In this document: in pieces, positions 20,120 through 31,605 of the stretch
Layout of the letters: each line of letters starts with the position of its first letter
Position numbering within the stretch: position 1 is the stretch's first letter
Origin: Deroplatys truncata
Taxonomy: Eukaryota; Arthropoda; Insecta; Mantodea; Mantidae
Direction: 5' to 3'
Assembly: GCA_030765065.1 (NCBI GenBank)
Contig: CM060986.1
Location: 72,037,573-72,101,572, forward strand
DNA length: 64,000 nucleotides
Made by a program: the position numbers and the translations under genes
The notes under the pieces: model-generated
What the model was told of the DNA's origin: nothing
What the model saw: the letters and a program-made list of their open reading frames with translations, nothing else
The model's database searches: none

Positions 20120-22559
20120 CAAGAGCGGCGTAGGGACGTGGCGACCCCATCGCCCAATGTCTAGACATTGCAAATAGCCTACCGAGGGACTTCCGGTATA
20201 GGTAGTCCCCCTGTCTGTCAATGGTTTCTCTCGACAGCGGAAGAACAGAGACAGGTAAGATTATCATCATCTTGGGGAATTAAAAAACCCCTACCGATAA
20301 AGAGAAAGAGGTAGATGGACCCACGTAGACTTGGTTGGCAGCCATCTAGGAGAAGGTACTCCAAAGCCAAAGTCGACCCTCCAGAGTGGTGGTTGTGTAT
20401 CGGGTTGGTTACCCGCTCACTTAAAAAATCTCTACTCACAAGGTTAATACAAAAAAATACCTGAACAGTTTAAACGGTTGACGACTAAAGCTTAGAAGCC
20501 AGGAATATGAAATTTGATAATATGTCAATTTCCACATGGAATATTGAAGGATTGGGAATGAAAGTAGAAGAATTGGTTATGGAATTGGGGAAGAAAGAGA
20601 TCGACATTACTTTCATCACAGAAACAAAAAGGAAAAGTAGAGGATCAGTAGAAATTGGTAAGAATATATTGATATTCTGGAGTAGATAAACAGGAGCGAG
20701 TCAGAGCAGGTTTTGGGATGGTAATAAACAATAAATTTAGGGATCAAATAGTATCATATTTATGGTAAAATGAAAGAATAATAACTCTAAAGATAAAAAG
20801 CAATAGAGGCCATTGCTGGATTGTAAGAGTACATGCGCCAGTGGAAGGTGTAAACAAAATACAAACATATTTTATAAACAGCTACAAAGTTGCATAAATA
20901 AGATAGGAAAGAATGATTACATAATTGTAGCTGGAGATCTGAATGCAAGGGTGGAAAGAAGCCCAATCCCAAAAATCATTGCCCTCCCAATGGAGAAGAG
21001 ACATTAAATGAAAACGATAGAAAATTTGGAGATTGTTTTACGTTTAATAAAATAAGGATCGTTAATTTTTATTACAAACATAAGGATATTCATAAATTTA
21101 TGTGGGAGGCCCGAAGAACCAGACCAATAATAGATTATATTATTGCAAATGAAAAATTGTGGCCGAACTTCCTAGATACTAGAGCGTACAGGGGTTTTTA
21201 AATTTATGGTGACCCCTACCTATTAAGCTCAAAAATAAGAATCCCTAAAACATATATATAGAAAAACACCTATCAATACATATTAAAGAGAAAAAGTATA
21301 AAATACAGCTTTTAGAAGATGAAAACGTTAGGAATTCGTATCAACGAGTGTCGAAGTATTTAAAAGGAGGAAGTGGAGACATTAATATTGATTGGTAAAA
21401 ATTGAAGATGACTGTCAAAATGACTGCTATAGAGAAGCTAGGAACACAAAATAGCAGGAACACAAATGGGCTGAAAATTTGGAATAAAGATCTTGATAAA
21501 GAAATTACAAAATATGGTTAACAACAAGACAACCTCTAGATCATAAAAACTATAAGAAACAAATAGCAGTACTAAGAAAATTAACAAGACAGATTGAAAG
21601 ATAAAGTTGGAATCAGTTTCTAGTTAGATTAGAAAAAGGTGTTACTGACGCTAAACGCTTTGGTTTTAAGCTTTTGAGAGAATTGAGAGAAGAGGATAAT
21701 GTTGGAGTAAAGATTATATAATACCAAAAGAACAATGGATGCAATATTATATCTAATAGTCTATTAGTAAATAGTAAAAACAAAATGCTATCCAAAACAC
21801 ATGCTTAAACAAACATAACCAAATAACAATGAATGAATTGGAAGAAATACTAAAAGAAGCAAAAACAGTAAAGCTCCTGGAGTGGATGACCTAAACATGG
21901 AATAGAGGAAATATGAAGGAAGACCCTTGAAAATAAAACTTTTACAACTCATCAATATGAAGCGAAAGAAAATTGCCAGAAGAATGGAAGGTGGGTAAAA
22001 TTATAAACATATATAAAGAAGGAAATACAAATGAATGTAAGAATTATAGAGGAATATCACTCTTGGTCACAGCATATAAACTTTATACAGCAATTTTAAG
22101 AAAGTAATTACAGCCAATAGCAAAAAATATTATTAACGAAGAGCAAAACGAATTCACGAAAGGGAGTTCAACTATCGGTGCCATTTTACGTAAAACAGAT
22201 TTTAGAGAAAAGAAATGAATATAACCTAAGTACTTGTTTACTATTCCTAGACTATGATAAAGCTTAGGACAGAGTAGACGGTGAAAAATTATGGGAAATT
22301 GTGGAACACTACAGCATACCTTTAAACTTGATAACTCAATAAAATCACTATATAATAAAACCAAAGTTGTGTTTCAAGATGGAAAAGGAAGTATAAATGT
22401 CAATATGGGTTGAGACAGGGTTGTGGCTTATAACCCACATGGTTTGATCTTTACTTAAATAAGATAATAGAGGAATGGAGAAGAAAATATATGCCAAAGA
22501 GAATAGCAGTAAATAATAATAATAATAATATTGATACCAATTATTTGCAGATTGATTGG
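20120..22559 (+). mobile_element. LINE-1 of this window: RTE-like LINE, 5' UTR, endonuclease and RT up to FADD
   Basis: The 5' untranslated part spans ~20120-20506. Coding begins at 20507 (MKFDNMSISTWNIEGLGMK), the start of an apurinic-type endonuclease. Further endonuclease text follows: DITFITETKRK, then IIVAGDLNARV (catalytic D and N) near 20925-20955. The RT follows: SKAPGVDDLN, NECKNYRGISLLVTAYKLY, LLFLDYDKA.DRVDGEKLW (motif A) and LFAD.LVI at 22541-22565 (the FADD motif C, second D lost to a stop). The style matches the endonuclease-RT proteins common in insects (RTE clade, often annotated craniofacial development protein 2-like). Many frameshifts and stops. The element continues at 25933. 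Confidence 0.82.
22515..22530 (+). repeat. (AAT)n run inside LINE-1
   Basis: Five AAT units within the RT region of LINE-1, just before its FADD motif. Probably slippage in a dead copy. Confidence 0.7.
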
Positions 22560-23685
22560 TGATTTGCACTTTTCCGTCGTATTCTTCAGTTGTTCATAGA
22601 AATCCTCTAGTTCTTGTTCGCTGCTGGCTTCAGTGGGAGCGTACGCTTGTGTGATTGTTACTCTGTAGCGTTTTGTGTTTATAACTAGTACCATTATCCT
22701 CTCTGATATGCCTTCTCCTGCTCGATAATGGCTTCCCCTACTTGTCTAACTTCGCTAAGGCCTAAAATGTCAAATCGGATTTTCTTTAGAGCTTGACCTA
22801 GTTCTACATCTCTTTCGTACGTTCTGAGTGTTCTTATATTTAAAGATGCTATTATAACTTCCTTGATGTTTGTGGTCGTTCTGGGGCGGTCGTAGAGCTC
22901 TTAGTGTTGTCTACTTGCTTGTCTCTTGGGAGGCTATCTGCCCGTTTACCCATTGGTTGTTGATCAATATTTTTGGTAGCCGACTTTGATTGTATTGCCT
23001 TTCGCTATTTCTTCTCTTGCGCGTTTTCTGAGGGCTGCCTGAATTTCGTGTTCTCTTTTGGTATGAAGCAGTCTAGAACTTTCAGTTTATTTTTATTCTT
23101 CATTATTATGGCAATTTTGTCTTCAAACCGGGTGAGTTCTACTCTTACTAGGCCTTTCTCTGTCCTATCTTTGTCTGGCAAGCTCGCCCTGATGAAGTCT
23201 TCCGTGTAGTCTATCCTTCTGAGGATTTCCTTGACTTTAATGTCTAATGTGTTTATCATATCTACGTCGAATTCCTTACTTTTGATGACGATGTTTTATT
23301 CACTTCTTTACCTTCTCTCCTCCGCATATTGTAGGGCCTTGATGTTTTCCTCAAGTTGCTTTGTTTTTTCATTTGTTGTGTTGTTAACAAATGTTATTTT
23401 GTTATATAATGTCCCGCATTTATCTTATATTTTCTTGTCAGTGCTTTTTATTTCTACTTTGACATCGGCTATATCTTTTTTTTTTTCTCTTCTGAAATGC
23501 TCGTTCTGTTTTTTTTGTTTTTTTTCATTTCTTTAAGTTCAGTAAGAATATCTGAGAACATATTTTTATGTATATAGTGTCATTATGTGTGCTGTTTTCG
23601 CTTTTTGCTGGGCTTTGGTTGTTTTTCCGGTTCGACTGAGGTTTTGTTATGTGATTTTTTTTAGCTTCTGCCCAACATATTACTA
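22560..23685 (-). mobile_element. LINE-2, inverted 5' part: ORF1 and start of endonuclease
   Basis: On the minus strand, from high to low coordinates, there is a lysine-rich ORF1-like segment (KVEIKSTDKK, TKQLEENIKALQYAEERR, 23500-23300) and then NTLDIKVKEILRRIDYTEDF (23259-23190). The endonuclease start follows (SLNIRTLRTYERDVELGQAL, RFDILGLSEVRQVGE, ~22850-22730), ending in TQAYAPTEASSEQELEDFYE (~22650-22590). The stop codons and orientation are opposite to the 3' half at 23690. It directly abuts the LINE-1 FADD region. Confidence 0.75.
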
Positions 23686-23689
23686 AAGT

Positions 23690-25930
23690 TGTACTTTGAA
23701 TCTGCCCGGACCGGCAGACCGGAAATAAGAAACTTGAACAAGTTCAAATTCTTAGAATAACTACAAAACGAACTATCACAAGTAAGCTTCACCGAAGACA
23801 AGGGAACAGAGAAACTATATAACTCACTTGAACAAAACATCTTAAAAGCCAGCAATCAATAAAGCTTCATAAGCGAGGCCTCGTCGAAAACCAAATACAA
23901 CTTGAGCCAATCGACCATCGATCTCTTAAAACGGAGGGATACACTAAAACGCACTAGATTTACTACAGCTAGAACAAGGATTGAATTCTCAGAATTGGAC
24001 AAACTGACAAAATGCGCAATTCGCAAAGATATACGAGAAAATCGCAGTACAATAACGAGGCAAATACTGGAAGTTACTAAGTCAATAAGGAAGATGAAGC
24101 GTTTTCTCAACAGAGGGAAACAATGGCTGCTAGGAGCGAAAAAACCTTCAGGCGACTGTACGACCTCGAGCACAGAAATTTTAACCGAAGCAACGAGCGT
24201 TACTGTATACGAGCTCTTTATCTAACCACAAAAAATCGGAAGACACAACCAAAGTCCCGAGAAACACATCCCCCCATTTTGTCGAGCGAAGTTCGAAGTG
24301 CAACAGCAGAACTCAGTAATGCCAAGGCCCCAGGAGAAGACGGCGTCTAGAACGAATACCTTAAATACGCAAGGATCCCATCACTGTAACTTTCAAAAAA
24401 ATCCTGACTACAGAAACTATACCAGAACAATGGAAGTCCAGCACTATCATCCTAATACACAAGAAGGGACTCAAAGATCACCTAAACAACTACAGACCAA
24501 TAAGTCTTATGTCTAATTTGTACAAAATATTTTCGAAGATTGTAACAGAAGGACACTAGATGAGAATCGACCATGTGAACAAGCAGGCTTCCGCTCCGTA
24601 TTCAGCACCGTAGATCACTTCCAAACGATTAACCAAAACTTATAGAAGATAGGTGAATTTAACCTTCCTCTGCACATAGAATTTGTGGATTACAGTAAGG
24701 CATTCGACTCTATGGAACATTCGAGCGTTCCCCAGGCACTACACAACCAGGGGATTGAAATAAAATACATCAATATCTTGGAAAAATAATATGCACAAAC
24801 TGTCGCCAAAGTTAAAACGGAACAAATAGGGCAAGCATTCCAGCTAAATTTTGGTGTACGACAAGGAGATCCTATATCGCCCAAACTCTTCACTAGTGTT
24901 TTAGAAGACATATTTGGGGAGCTAAATTGGAATAACAAGCAGGGTATAAAAATAAATGGAAAGATGCTGTCACACTTAAGATTCGCTGACGACATTGTAT
25001 TGGTTACCAAATGCTCCAGAGAGATCCTACAGATGCTTCTTGAGTTAAACAGGACTAGCAAAATGGCAGGACTCTCGATTAACTTCGGTAAAACTAAACT
25101 AATGAATAACAGACCAGCAGCTCCAATAAGCATTGATAGAAACGAGCTAGACCAATTAGAAGTAGATATGAAGTTTGTTCAATTCATCGCCCTATCCAAT
25201 AAAATGAAATCAATAGATGCACAGCTCAATCATGGAAGGCCTTCTGGGCCCTTAAGTTCATACTCCTGGACAAATTACTAAACAGAAAGCTCAAAATCGA
25301 AACCCTACATACGTGTATTACTCATGTACTACTCTATGCATGCCAGATTTGGTCCTTTACGAACAAAAAGAGCTGACTAGAGATCTGTCAAAAAAATGGA
25401 AAGAAACATCCTGGGGATTTCACTAGGAAACAGTTTCAAACAAAAGGCTCCAAGAAATTACGTCCTCCAAGAATGTAGCACAGCAGGCTGCAAGAATTAA
25501 ATGGAAATGGGCGGGACACGTTGCAAGACTCCATCACGACAGAAGGGCTCAGTTGACCACCTTGTAGGATCCATATACTAGAAGTAGAAACCGAGGAAGA
25601 CCAAGAACAAGATGGGCAGACGACTTCAGACAACTAATGGGACCACAATGATCCAGTATATTAATGTGTAGAAGTGTTTGGAAAGACTATGGAGGACAAT
25701 TAATAAGAAATAAAATTAACAGATAATCTACATCTTGGCTAGGCTAATTTTAAGAATTATTAGTGAAAGTCTAAGTGAAATATGTGTGCAAAAACTAATA
25801 TTCGCAGTGCTAACTTTCTACTCATATGGAATAGCTCACCACGCGAAACTTATAAAAGAGCTTTCCCTCTCGCAAGAAGCTTTGTCTTTTACGCACACTT
25901 TAGTCTCCATTTATTCATTTATTCATTGTT
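23690..25930 (+). mobile_element. LINE-2, 3' part: linker, RT and C-terminal domain
   Basis: Plus-strand reading begins after the endonuclease. The linker has NLSQSTIDLLKRRDTLKRTR and CAIRKDIRENRSTITRQILE (23900-24090), NAKAPGEDGV (24320-24350) and LNNYRPISLMSNLYKIFSKI (24480-24540). RT motifs: FVDYSKAFDSMEHSSV (24680-24730), VRQGDPISPKLF (24855-24890) and LRFADDIVL (24975-25005, intact FADD). Then KTKLMNN, and the end domain IKWKWAGHVAR (25500-25530) and RGRPRTRWADDFRQL (25590-25635), typical of RTE LINEs. The last ~250 bases have no coding and end in an ATTTATTCATTTATTCATT tail near 25910-25930. Frameshifts abolish function. Confidence 0.82.
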
Positions 25931-25932
25931 TG

Positions 25933-26390
25933 TTTGCAGACTACCAGATATTGTTGGCAGATAACGAGTATGAATTACATAAATCAGTCAGTAATTTAAA
26001 TAAGATTATTAGTGGTTATAATATGGCAATGTTTTGTAAAAAGACTAAAGTTATGGCCATAGAAGGAAAAGAGCAATTGAACGTAAACATCGACACTAAG
26101 GACGAAGTAATTGAACAAATATCTACCTTCAAATATCTGGTCTCCATAATATTAAATGACACAAATGAGGATATTGAAGAGAAAATTGAAATATTTAATA
26201 AAACCAATGGATGCATTAAAAGACACATTTGGAAAAACATGAGAAGAGATGTCAAATTAAGACTGTATAATTTAGTATTAAAGTCAGCGTTAAAATATGC
26301 AAGTGAAACATGGGTGTTAAAAAGGAATGGTAGGGGAAATTCAAGGCCAGGCTGCTTGATTGTTGACAGTCTAGCACGTTCGCCGCAATA
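25933..26390 (+). mobile_element. LINE-1 continuation after the nested LINE-2
   Basis: Restarts with TTTGCAGACTACCAG (LFADYQILLADNEYELHKSV), the FADD position already reached at 22541-22565. It continues NKIISGYNMAMFCKKTKVMA, STFKYLVSI and NTNEDIEEKIEIFNKTNGCI, ending at SALKYASETWVLKRN, the expected order after RT motif C. The frame is open from 25735 to 26391, so the reading before 25933 is from LINE-2 tail sequence. The FAD segment present on both sides could be the target duplication of LINE-2. Confidence 0.8.
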
Positions 26391-26391
26391 A

Positions 26392-26880
26392 TCAGTATTG
26401 TTAATCATGTCTTCCTAAAGTGAGCACACAGAAATTGAAGACAATGAAGATTCAGCGATACACAATAGAAATTTGTATCAATTTTAAAAAATCATCCGGT
26501 GATTTTAAATAAATAGCAGACACCAAAAAATAAAATTGGATAAAGAGAAAGCATTGGAAGCCATTGCAGTGAATATCAACAACAATTTGACAAGATAATT
26601 TCAGGAAAGCAGCAAATAAATAAAATAATAATAAAAATTAATTTAAAAAGAATAGTGATAAAACAGCAACGGGGAATAGAAAGATCATTCTGAAATATTG
26701 GGAGACGGAATTTCTGAACCTCTTATCTTCTGACAGAAATCCAGTATTCCATAAAGCTCCAGTAGATTTAAAAATTAATCATCTACTACTAATATTATTG
26801 AAATGTATTAACTACGTAAGGTATTACACAATGTATGTTCTCAGAAGAATATAGAAAATTACATTGTAACAGAAAATAAA
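26392..26880. other. Unassigned AT-rich sequence
   Basis: A-rich, with no coding signal. It may be LINE-1 3' remnant or Harbinger non-coding sequence. I could not find the left Harbinger end. Confidence 0.35.
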
Positions 26881-26921
26881 TCGTGTCATTGTTTTACACT
26901 CGTATGTTTTCATTGTTTCAG

Positions 26922-27187
26922 GTTCTGATGCTGTTGCTAGTGGTACTTCCAGTACCGATCCTCAGAGTGTTCTGCCTTCAGCGCCCCCACCACGGCAAAA
27001 GAAGTCAAGGATTCGCTTGCCAGAAACGCAAGAATCAAAGCATTTATCAACTAGTGAGCTACAAAGACTACTAATACTGAAACAATTGGAACTCACTAAT
27101 CTTAAATTACAGTTGGTAAAACAAAAATTTCAGAATGTTTTGCAAGATGACAATAACGACGATGAGGTAATTTTCATTGGTCCTTAA
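26922..27187 (+). CDS. PIF/Harbinger partner protein (Myb/MADF-like), last exon
   Basis: A polypyrimidine-AG (CATTGTTTCAG, 26911-26921) looks like a 3' splice site, and the frame is open from there to TAA at 27185-27187 (88 codons counted from the codon at 26921). It begins with a Ser/Pro-rich linker (SVLPSAPPPRQKK), then a leucine-rich helix SELQRLLILKQLELTNLKLQ, then an acidic tail DDNNDDEVIFIGP. This matches the C-terminal end of the second protein of Harbinger elements. There the N-terminal Myb/SANT-like domain helps the transposase enter the nucleus and bind DNA, and the leucine-rich region mediates contacts. The Myb part is not visible in the window. It is convergent with the transposase at 27330-28870. 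Confidence 0.6.
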
Positions 27188-27329
27188 TTTGTTTTAAACT
27201 TCTTAGTCTATTCAGTCTTGCTTGTCATTAATAAGGCTATTTTCAAGTTATTTGTGAATCCAAGTAATTATAACATTAAATTCTCTGGTTGTAAACAGCA
27301 TCTTTCAGGTTATTTCTTTTAATTTATCC

Positions 27330-28870
27330 TAAACGTCGCAGGTTTCGTTCCTCATCCACATCCACCTGTAGTTGTAGCTCTATTTCATTATCTTCCACTT
27401 CCTCTGGATGATGTGGGTCTTTCAGGTGCTTGACAACGTATTGAAGAATGAAACAGCTGATTGTCACTGCAGGAACTTTGTTTAACTTGACTCTTACTGG
27501 ATTAAGAACAGAGAATCTTTCTTTCAGTTATCCAAAGCATCTCTCAATTATTACCCTTTTCTTTTTAGCAGGGCTTTATAAGCTAATTCCTTTGGAATAT
27601 TGGGTTCCCTGTAGGGTGTCAGTAACCAAGACGTAATTCTATACCCACTGTCATCTGGCAGGAGAGCATTAGAATGCTGCTTATTAAACATACCATAGAT
27701 TAGGGATCTTTTGAGGACTGTGTTGTTATATACTGGGGTGAGGCCAAAAGGTGTGCAACTAGATATTAAATTTTGTTTACCCCAGCATATACATTGGGAG
27801 GCATAGCTGCAGAGGCAGCAAGAGGAGAAGAATCTTAAACAACACATTCCAGAGCAGGCGTGGGATAGTTATAACAAAATACACAGAATTTCATATTAAT
27901 CACATTACCTGTGGTTTATTCAGTATAAGTACGGTGCCCCTACATCACACACAAAAGATAAAAAGGAAGAAATTGAGGGGAGGTGCTACACACACGAGGC
28001 TACATTCACACATTTCACATCAACCTTTCAGACTCAACACTCGACCAAAAAGTGACGCTCAACATACAACGCACAAAGAAATAACGTTAACGCTCACTTC
28101 CCCCACTCTCTCCACCTCTGGCCAGGATCGCCAGACGAACTTCAAACCCAAAACTGAAAGAATTGCCCCAACAATATTTGTCGCCAACAACACAATAATG
28201 TGTCTGGCGTGACAATACACACACATACACGCTACGCTATTATCATGCACAAATCCTGGCCATTACGTCTACGCTAGTGAATTTTTCTTCAGCATTGCAG
28301 GTTGCCTGTACATTGATAGAAGAATATCCCTTTCTCTTTATATATTTATCACCTTGGTACAGTGGCTTCATACTACGGACATGCGTACAGTCAATTACTT
28401 CTATGGCACAAGGAAAATTGTATGCTTCACCCCATTGTAATAGCATTGTTAACTTCATCGCCCCTTGGAAATTTAGTCCAGCAGTTTGCTTTTCCTAGTA
28501 TTTTTTAAAGCACAAAACTTGCGGTTTGGAAACTGTTATTCTGTGTACCCCAATGTCATTTCCAATCCCATAATGATATCCAGGATCACTTAGGAAGCAC
28601 AGAAAAATTTCCATTTTCTGATTTGAAATCAAACAGTCTCCTCGAGTTTCATTTTCCAAACCAGGCAATGTTGGACAATCCACTTCACATTTTCCTCATT
28701 AAATCTGTAGAAAGTGCTGTAATCGTCTTCCCTAGTCCGAATGCGTTCTCGATAGAACTTGGAGCCCTTAATTGCATAAATGCAGCCATCATAAATACAA
28801 CCTCACACCGCACTACAATGTTTAAGAATGGTCTGACCCATTCTTATCATTTGCCTAGCAATTGTTATTG
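27330..28870 (-). pseudogene. PIF/Harbinger transposase, broken
   Basis: Read on the minus strand from 28680 there is a helix-turn-helix-like region (KMEIFLCFLSDPGYHYGIGN, DIGVHRITVSK). Next is the first catalytic acid block, YNFPCAIEVIDCTHVRSMKP (typical IDGTHI), and YIKRKGYSSINVQATCNAEE at ~28350-28290. A ~400-base interruption (27850-28250, possibly an intron or insertion) follows. Then LLPDDSGYRITSWLLTPYRE (second acid block LGDSGY) at ~27665-27610, and ERCFG, stop, LKERFSVLNPVRVKLNKVP (third acid block, E of ERCFG). The order of blocks matches DDE_Tnp_4 transposases. Frameshifts, stops and the interruption make it dead. Cut-and-paste element with TWA-type targets. Confidence 0.8.
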
Positions 28871-29199
28871 GAATTAAGAGAATCTTGGTTTTATTCACAC
28901 ATTTTGAAGCATTTGCTGGAAAATTCAGCTTTTGCTAGGAACAATGTATTTTGGTATTTTGAATAAGCTTTTGCTAGAATCTTATTCACTAAATCTTAGG
29001 CAATTGCTTAAAATTCCCTAGTAAAGGCAAATGCTGAATTTTATTCACCTCATCCTATATACTGGCTTTTAAATGTCTCTCTTTGTATGACATCATGAGC
29101 AACAAAAGAAGAACAACCAAGCGCTTCTAAAAAATGTGTCATAAAGAAATATAAAATTCAATCCAAGTGCAATAAATACCTCCACAATGGTCAATGGCA
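28871..29199. other. Likely Harbinger terminal region
   Basis: AT-rich with repeated and partly inverted words: AAATTCAGCTTTTGCTAGG (28920), AATAAGCTTTTGCTAGAATC (28964) and GCAAATGCTGAATTTTATTC (29028). Subterminal repeats of this sort suit a DNA-transposon end next to its transposase. No clear terminal inverted repeat was paired. Confidence 0.35.
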
Positions 29200-29690
29200 C
29201 AAACTGATTTTAACAAAATCTATAATTTTCGTTCAGCAAGCCTTTGTCTATCTCTTATGTTTTACCAGTTATACAGAATTATAATACAAAATATATTCGC
29301 AGAAAATTCAAGATACACATGTTATTAGACATATAAATATCTTAAACACGTGGTATTTTCATCTACATTCCTGAGAATCTATGTGATGATAGAGAATATG
29401 GAAGACCTAGATATATATAAAAATCGTTCTTGTTATTATTATCATATTATCATTATCATCAAAATCGTTAGTCATGTTTTGATAAAATAAACAATAAAGA
29501 AAAAATTTCCGTGTAAGCGTAGTTTAGGGTAGGGTGATTTTGAAAATCTTCGTGCTCTATCCCTAAATAATGGTGAGCTTAAATAGGAACTTTGGAGTAC
29601 AATTGACTTTTCGTTTCTGAATTATGCCGTTTAAGGATGCGTAGGCAAAAACACGCGCATACAGACATTTGTTCTAAAATGTTTTACAGA
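29200..29690 (-). repeat. R family repeat, diverged copy
   Basis: On the minus strand it follows the R order. Recognisable on the plus strand are TCTATCTCTTATGTTTTACC, AATTCAAGATACACAT, ATATCTTAAACACGTGGTAT, AAATTTCCGTGTAAGCGTAG and ACTTTTCGTTTCTGAATTATGC. A short unrelated run with ATTATTATCATA lies within. Strongly decayed. Confidence 0.6.
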
Positions 29691-29989
29691 CAGCACTAAA
29701 AGTGGAGCTTTTAACACGGGCTACTCACACTAAAATTGAATAACGCCTTTATAACACTCCATTGCTACCACCCTTGTTTCTTGCGATGGAAATTATGTGT
29801 ATATTAAGAAATTAATAACAATTAATATCACAAATTATAACAGTTGCACACTCAACATCACACTTACATCAAATGAGTAATAATAATGTTAAATATATTT
29901 ATTAATATTGTTATTGTTACACTTATTCTGTGAATTTATTTTGACTAATCCTTCTATATATTGTAGAATGTTATGATGTCAGCACTAGT
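29691..29989. other. Unassigned AT-rich sequence
   Basis: Nothing recognised between the R copy and the LINE with RNase H. Confidence 0.4.
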
Positions 29990-31420
29990 GCTATGCAGGT
30001 CAAAAAACAACGAAGGCCAAACAACAACAGGTTGGAGCTCACCATTGCACTTATCGGAATTTATAGTGCTATTTCCACACAAATTTCAATTTTTTGTAAT
30101 TTAATATGTGTTGTTGTTGATCTAATGTGCAGAATTTTGATCCTTCAATTTTCCCTAGCCAGCCAATATAAATTGTGTATCTTCCCATCTACAGCTTTCC
30201 TCATTTCTGGGCATTCTAGTAGGTGTTCTCCATTTAAAATCTTGTCAGCATTGCAAATCTTACATGCTTTGTCATTCATAAAACCAAATCTATGTAGATG
30301 TTCCGCCAGACAGTCATGTCTAGTGGCTAATCTGAAGTGAGCAACGGCTTCTTTCCTTGGAACATTTTTTATGTTTTGTACTATTTCTTTTATGTTGGAG
30401 TAATTTTTATTAGTAATTTCCTTTTGAATATTAAGTTGGTATTTCTTCTATACTAATTTTGACCTATTTAGTTTCACATCTAGTCCACAAGACTTTATAG
30501 GTTTTGTATAACACTGCACCCTTTTTGGCCAGAAAGTCTGCAGTCTCGTTACCATTCACTCCCACATATGCTGGTATCCACAGTAATATTATCTGTTGAA
30601 ATTTTGTTTGGAGTAATCTATAACAAGACTTCACATCCTTAATATTATGAGATTCGTCATATCCTTCCATTGCTTGAATAGCAGAAACTGAGTCTGTGAG
30701 AACAACTACTTTCTTTTTATATCAGTCCTGTATATATCTGTTTTAATGCTCGTTGTATTGCAACAACTTCACCATCAAAATTTGTGGATTGTCCGGGCAA
30801 TGTAAAGTAATGTGAAAATATTTACAGTATATACCACCTCCCACATTATTTCTCAATTTATCTGCAGAAATATCTGTATAAATTCTAAGCCACTCTGTTT
30901 CCGGGAATTGATTATGTAAATGTTCAAGTGTAGCAATTCTGCATACTTCTGGTGAATCTTCTTGTTTATTTAGTTGTTCTGTCAGCTCTTTATTTGTTAC
31001 TATATTAATAAAATCCATTGGATTGGTTCTAGGAGGATGAAGAGTGCATTTTTCTGATAAATTTAGGTAATTATATTCTTCTCTAAAAAGATTTGTTTGT
31101 GATCTTGGTTTTAGCTTGTACTCTCTAGGTAGTTGTTGAAACCATTGATGTTTGCTTGGATTTGTTTTCAATTTTACATGTAATTGTGCAGCTTGTATTT
31201 CAATGTTGGCTTTCATTGGGTTATTATTTGTTTCAGTAAGAAGTGCACTAACTGGCGTTGCTTTCACTGCTCCTGTTATGAATCTTAAACACCAATTTTA
31301 ACATTTCTCAATCATATTAATTTTATCTTCAGTTGCAGTTAATAGTAGATCACATTCATGTTTTAATACTGGTGTAATAATTCAATATTCAGAGCCGTCT
31401 AACAATAGTATATGACAACG
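29990..31420 (-). pseudogene. LINE fragment: RT end, RNase H domain and zinc-knuckle end
   Basis: Minus-strand reading begins near 31395 with SEY.IITPVLKHECDLLLTA and WCLRFITGAVKATPVSALL, the thumb region of the RT. A variable linker follows, then an RNase H domain with all four catalytic positions: LRIYTDISAD (~30880), FDGEVVAIQRA in another frame (~30780), VVVLTDSVSAIQAM (~30710) and GNETADFLAKKG (~30545). The end has FRLATRHDCLAEHLHRFGF and the knuckle CKICNADKILNGEHLLEC (~30255-30200). An RNase H domain points to the I, LOA or Ingi-type LINE groups rather than RTE. Several stops and frameshifts. It removes RNA from RNA-DNA hybrids in active relatives. Confidence 0.8.
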
Positions 31421-31605
31421 CATGTTAAAAGTGATTTTATTTTGCTCTTGGGCTCGGCTTTCAACCTCGTTCCACAAACGTTCCTACTCGCACAATAAAA
31501 CTCCACTTTTATCACTCGTATCATAAATAACTATTTTGGGTTATGGGGAACTCAAAGCATGTATTTCCAGTAAAATTCCATAGTAAATCTTTTAGTTTAA
31601 CGTAC

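Noticed and set aside
25735-26391. 218-codon frame as one gene
   Set aside because: The second half is LINE-1 reverse transcriptase and the first half is LINE-2 tail sequence. The junction is an insertion boundary.
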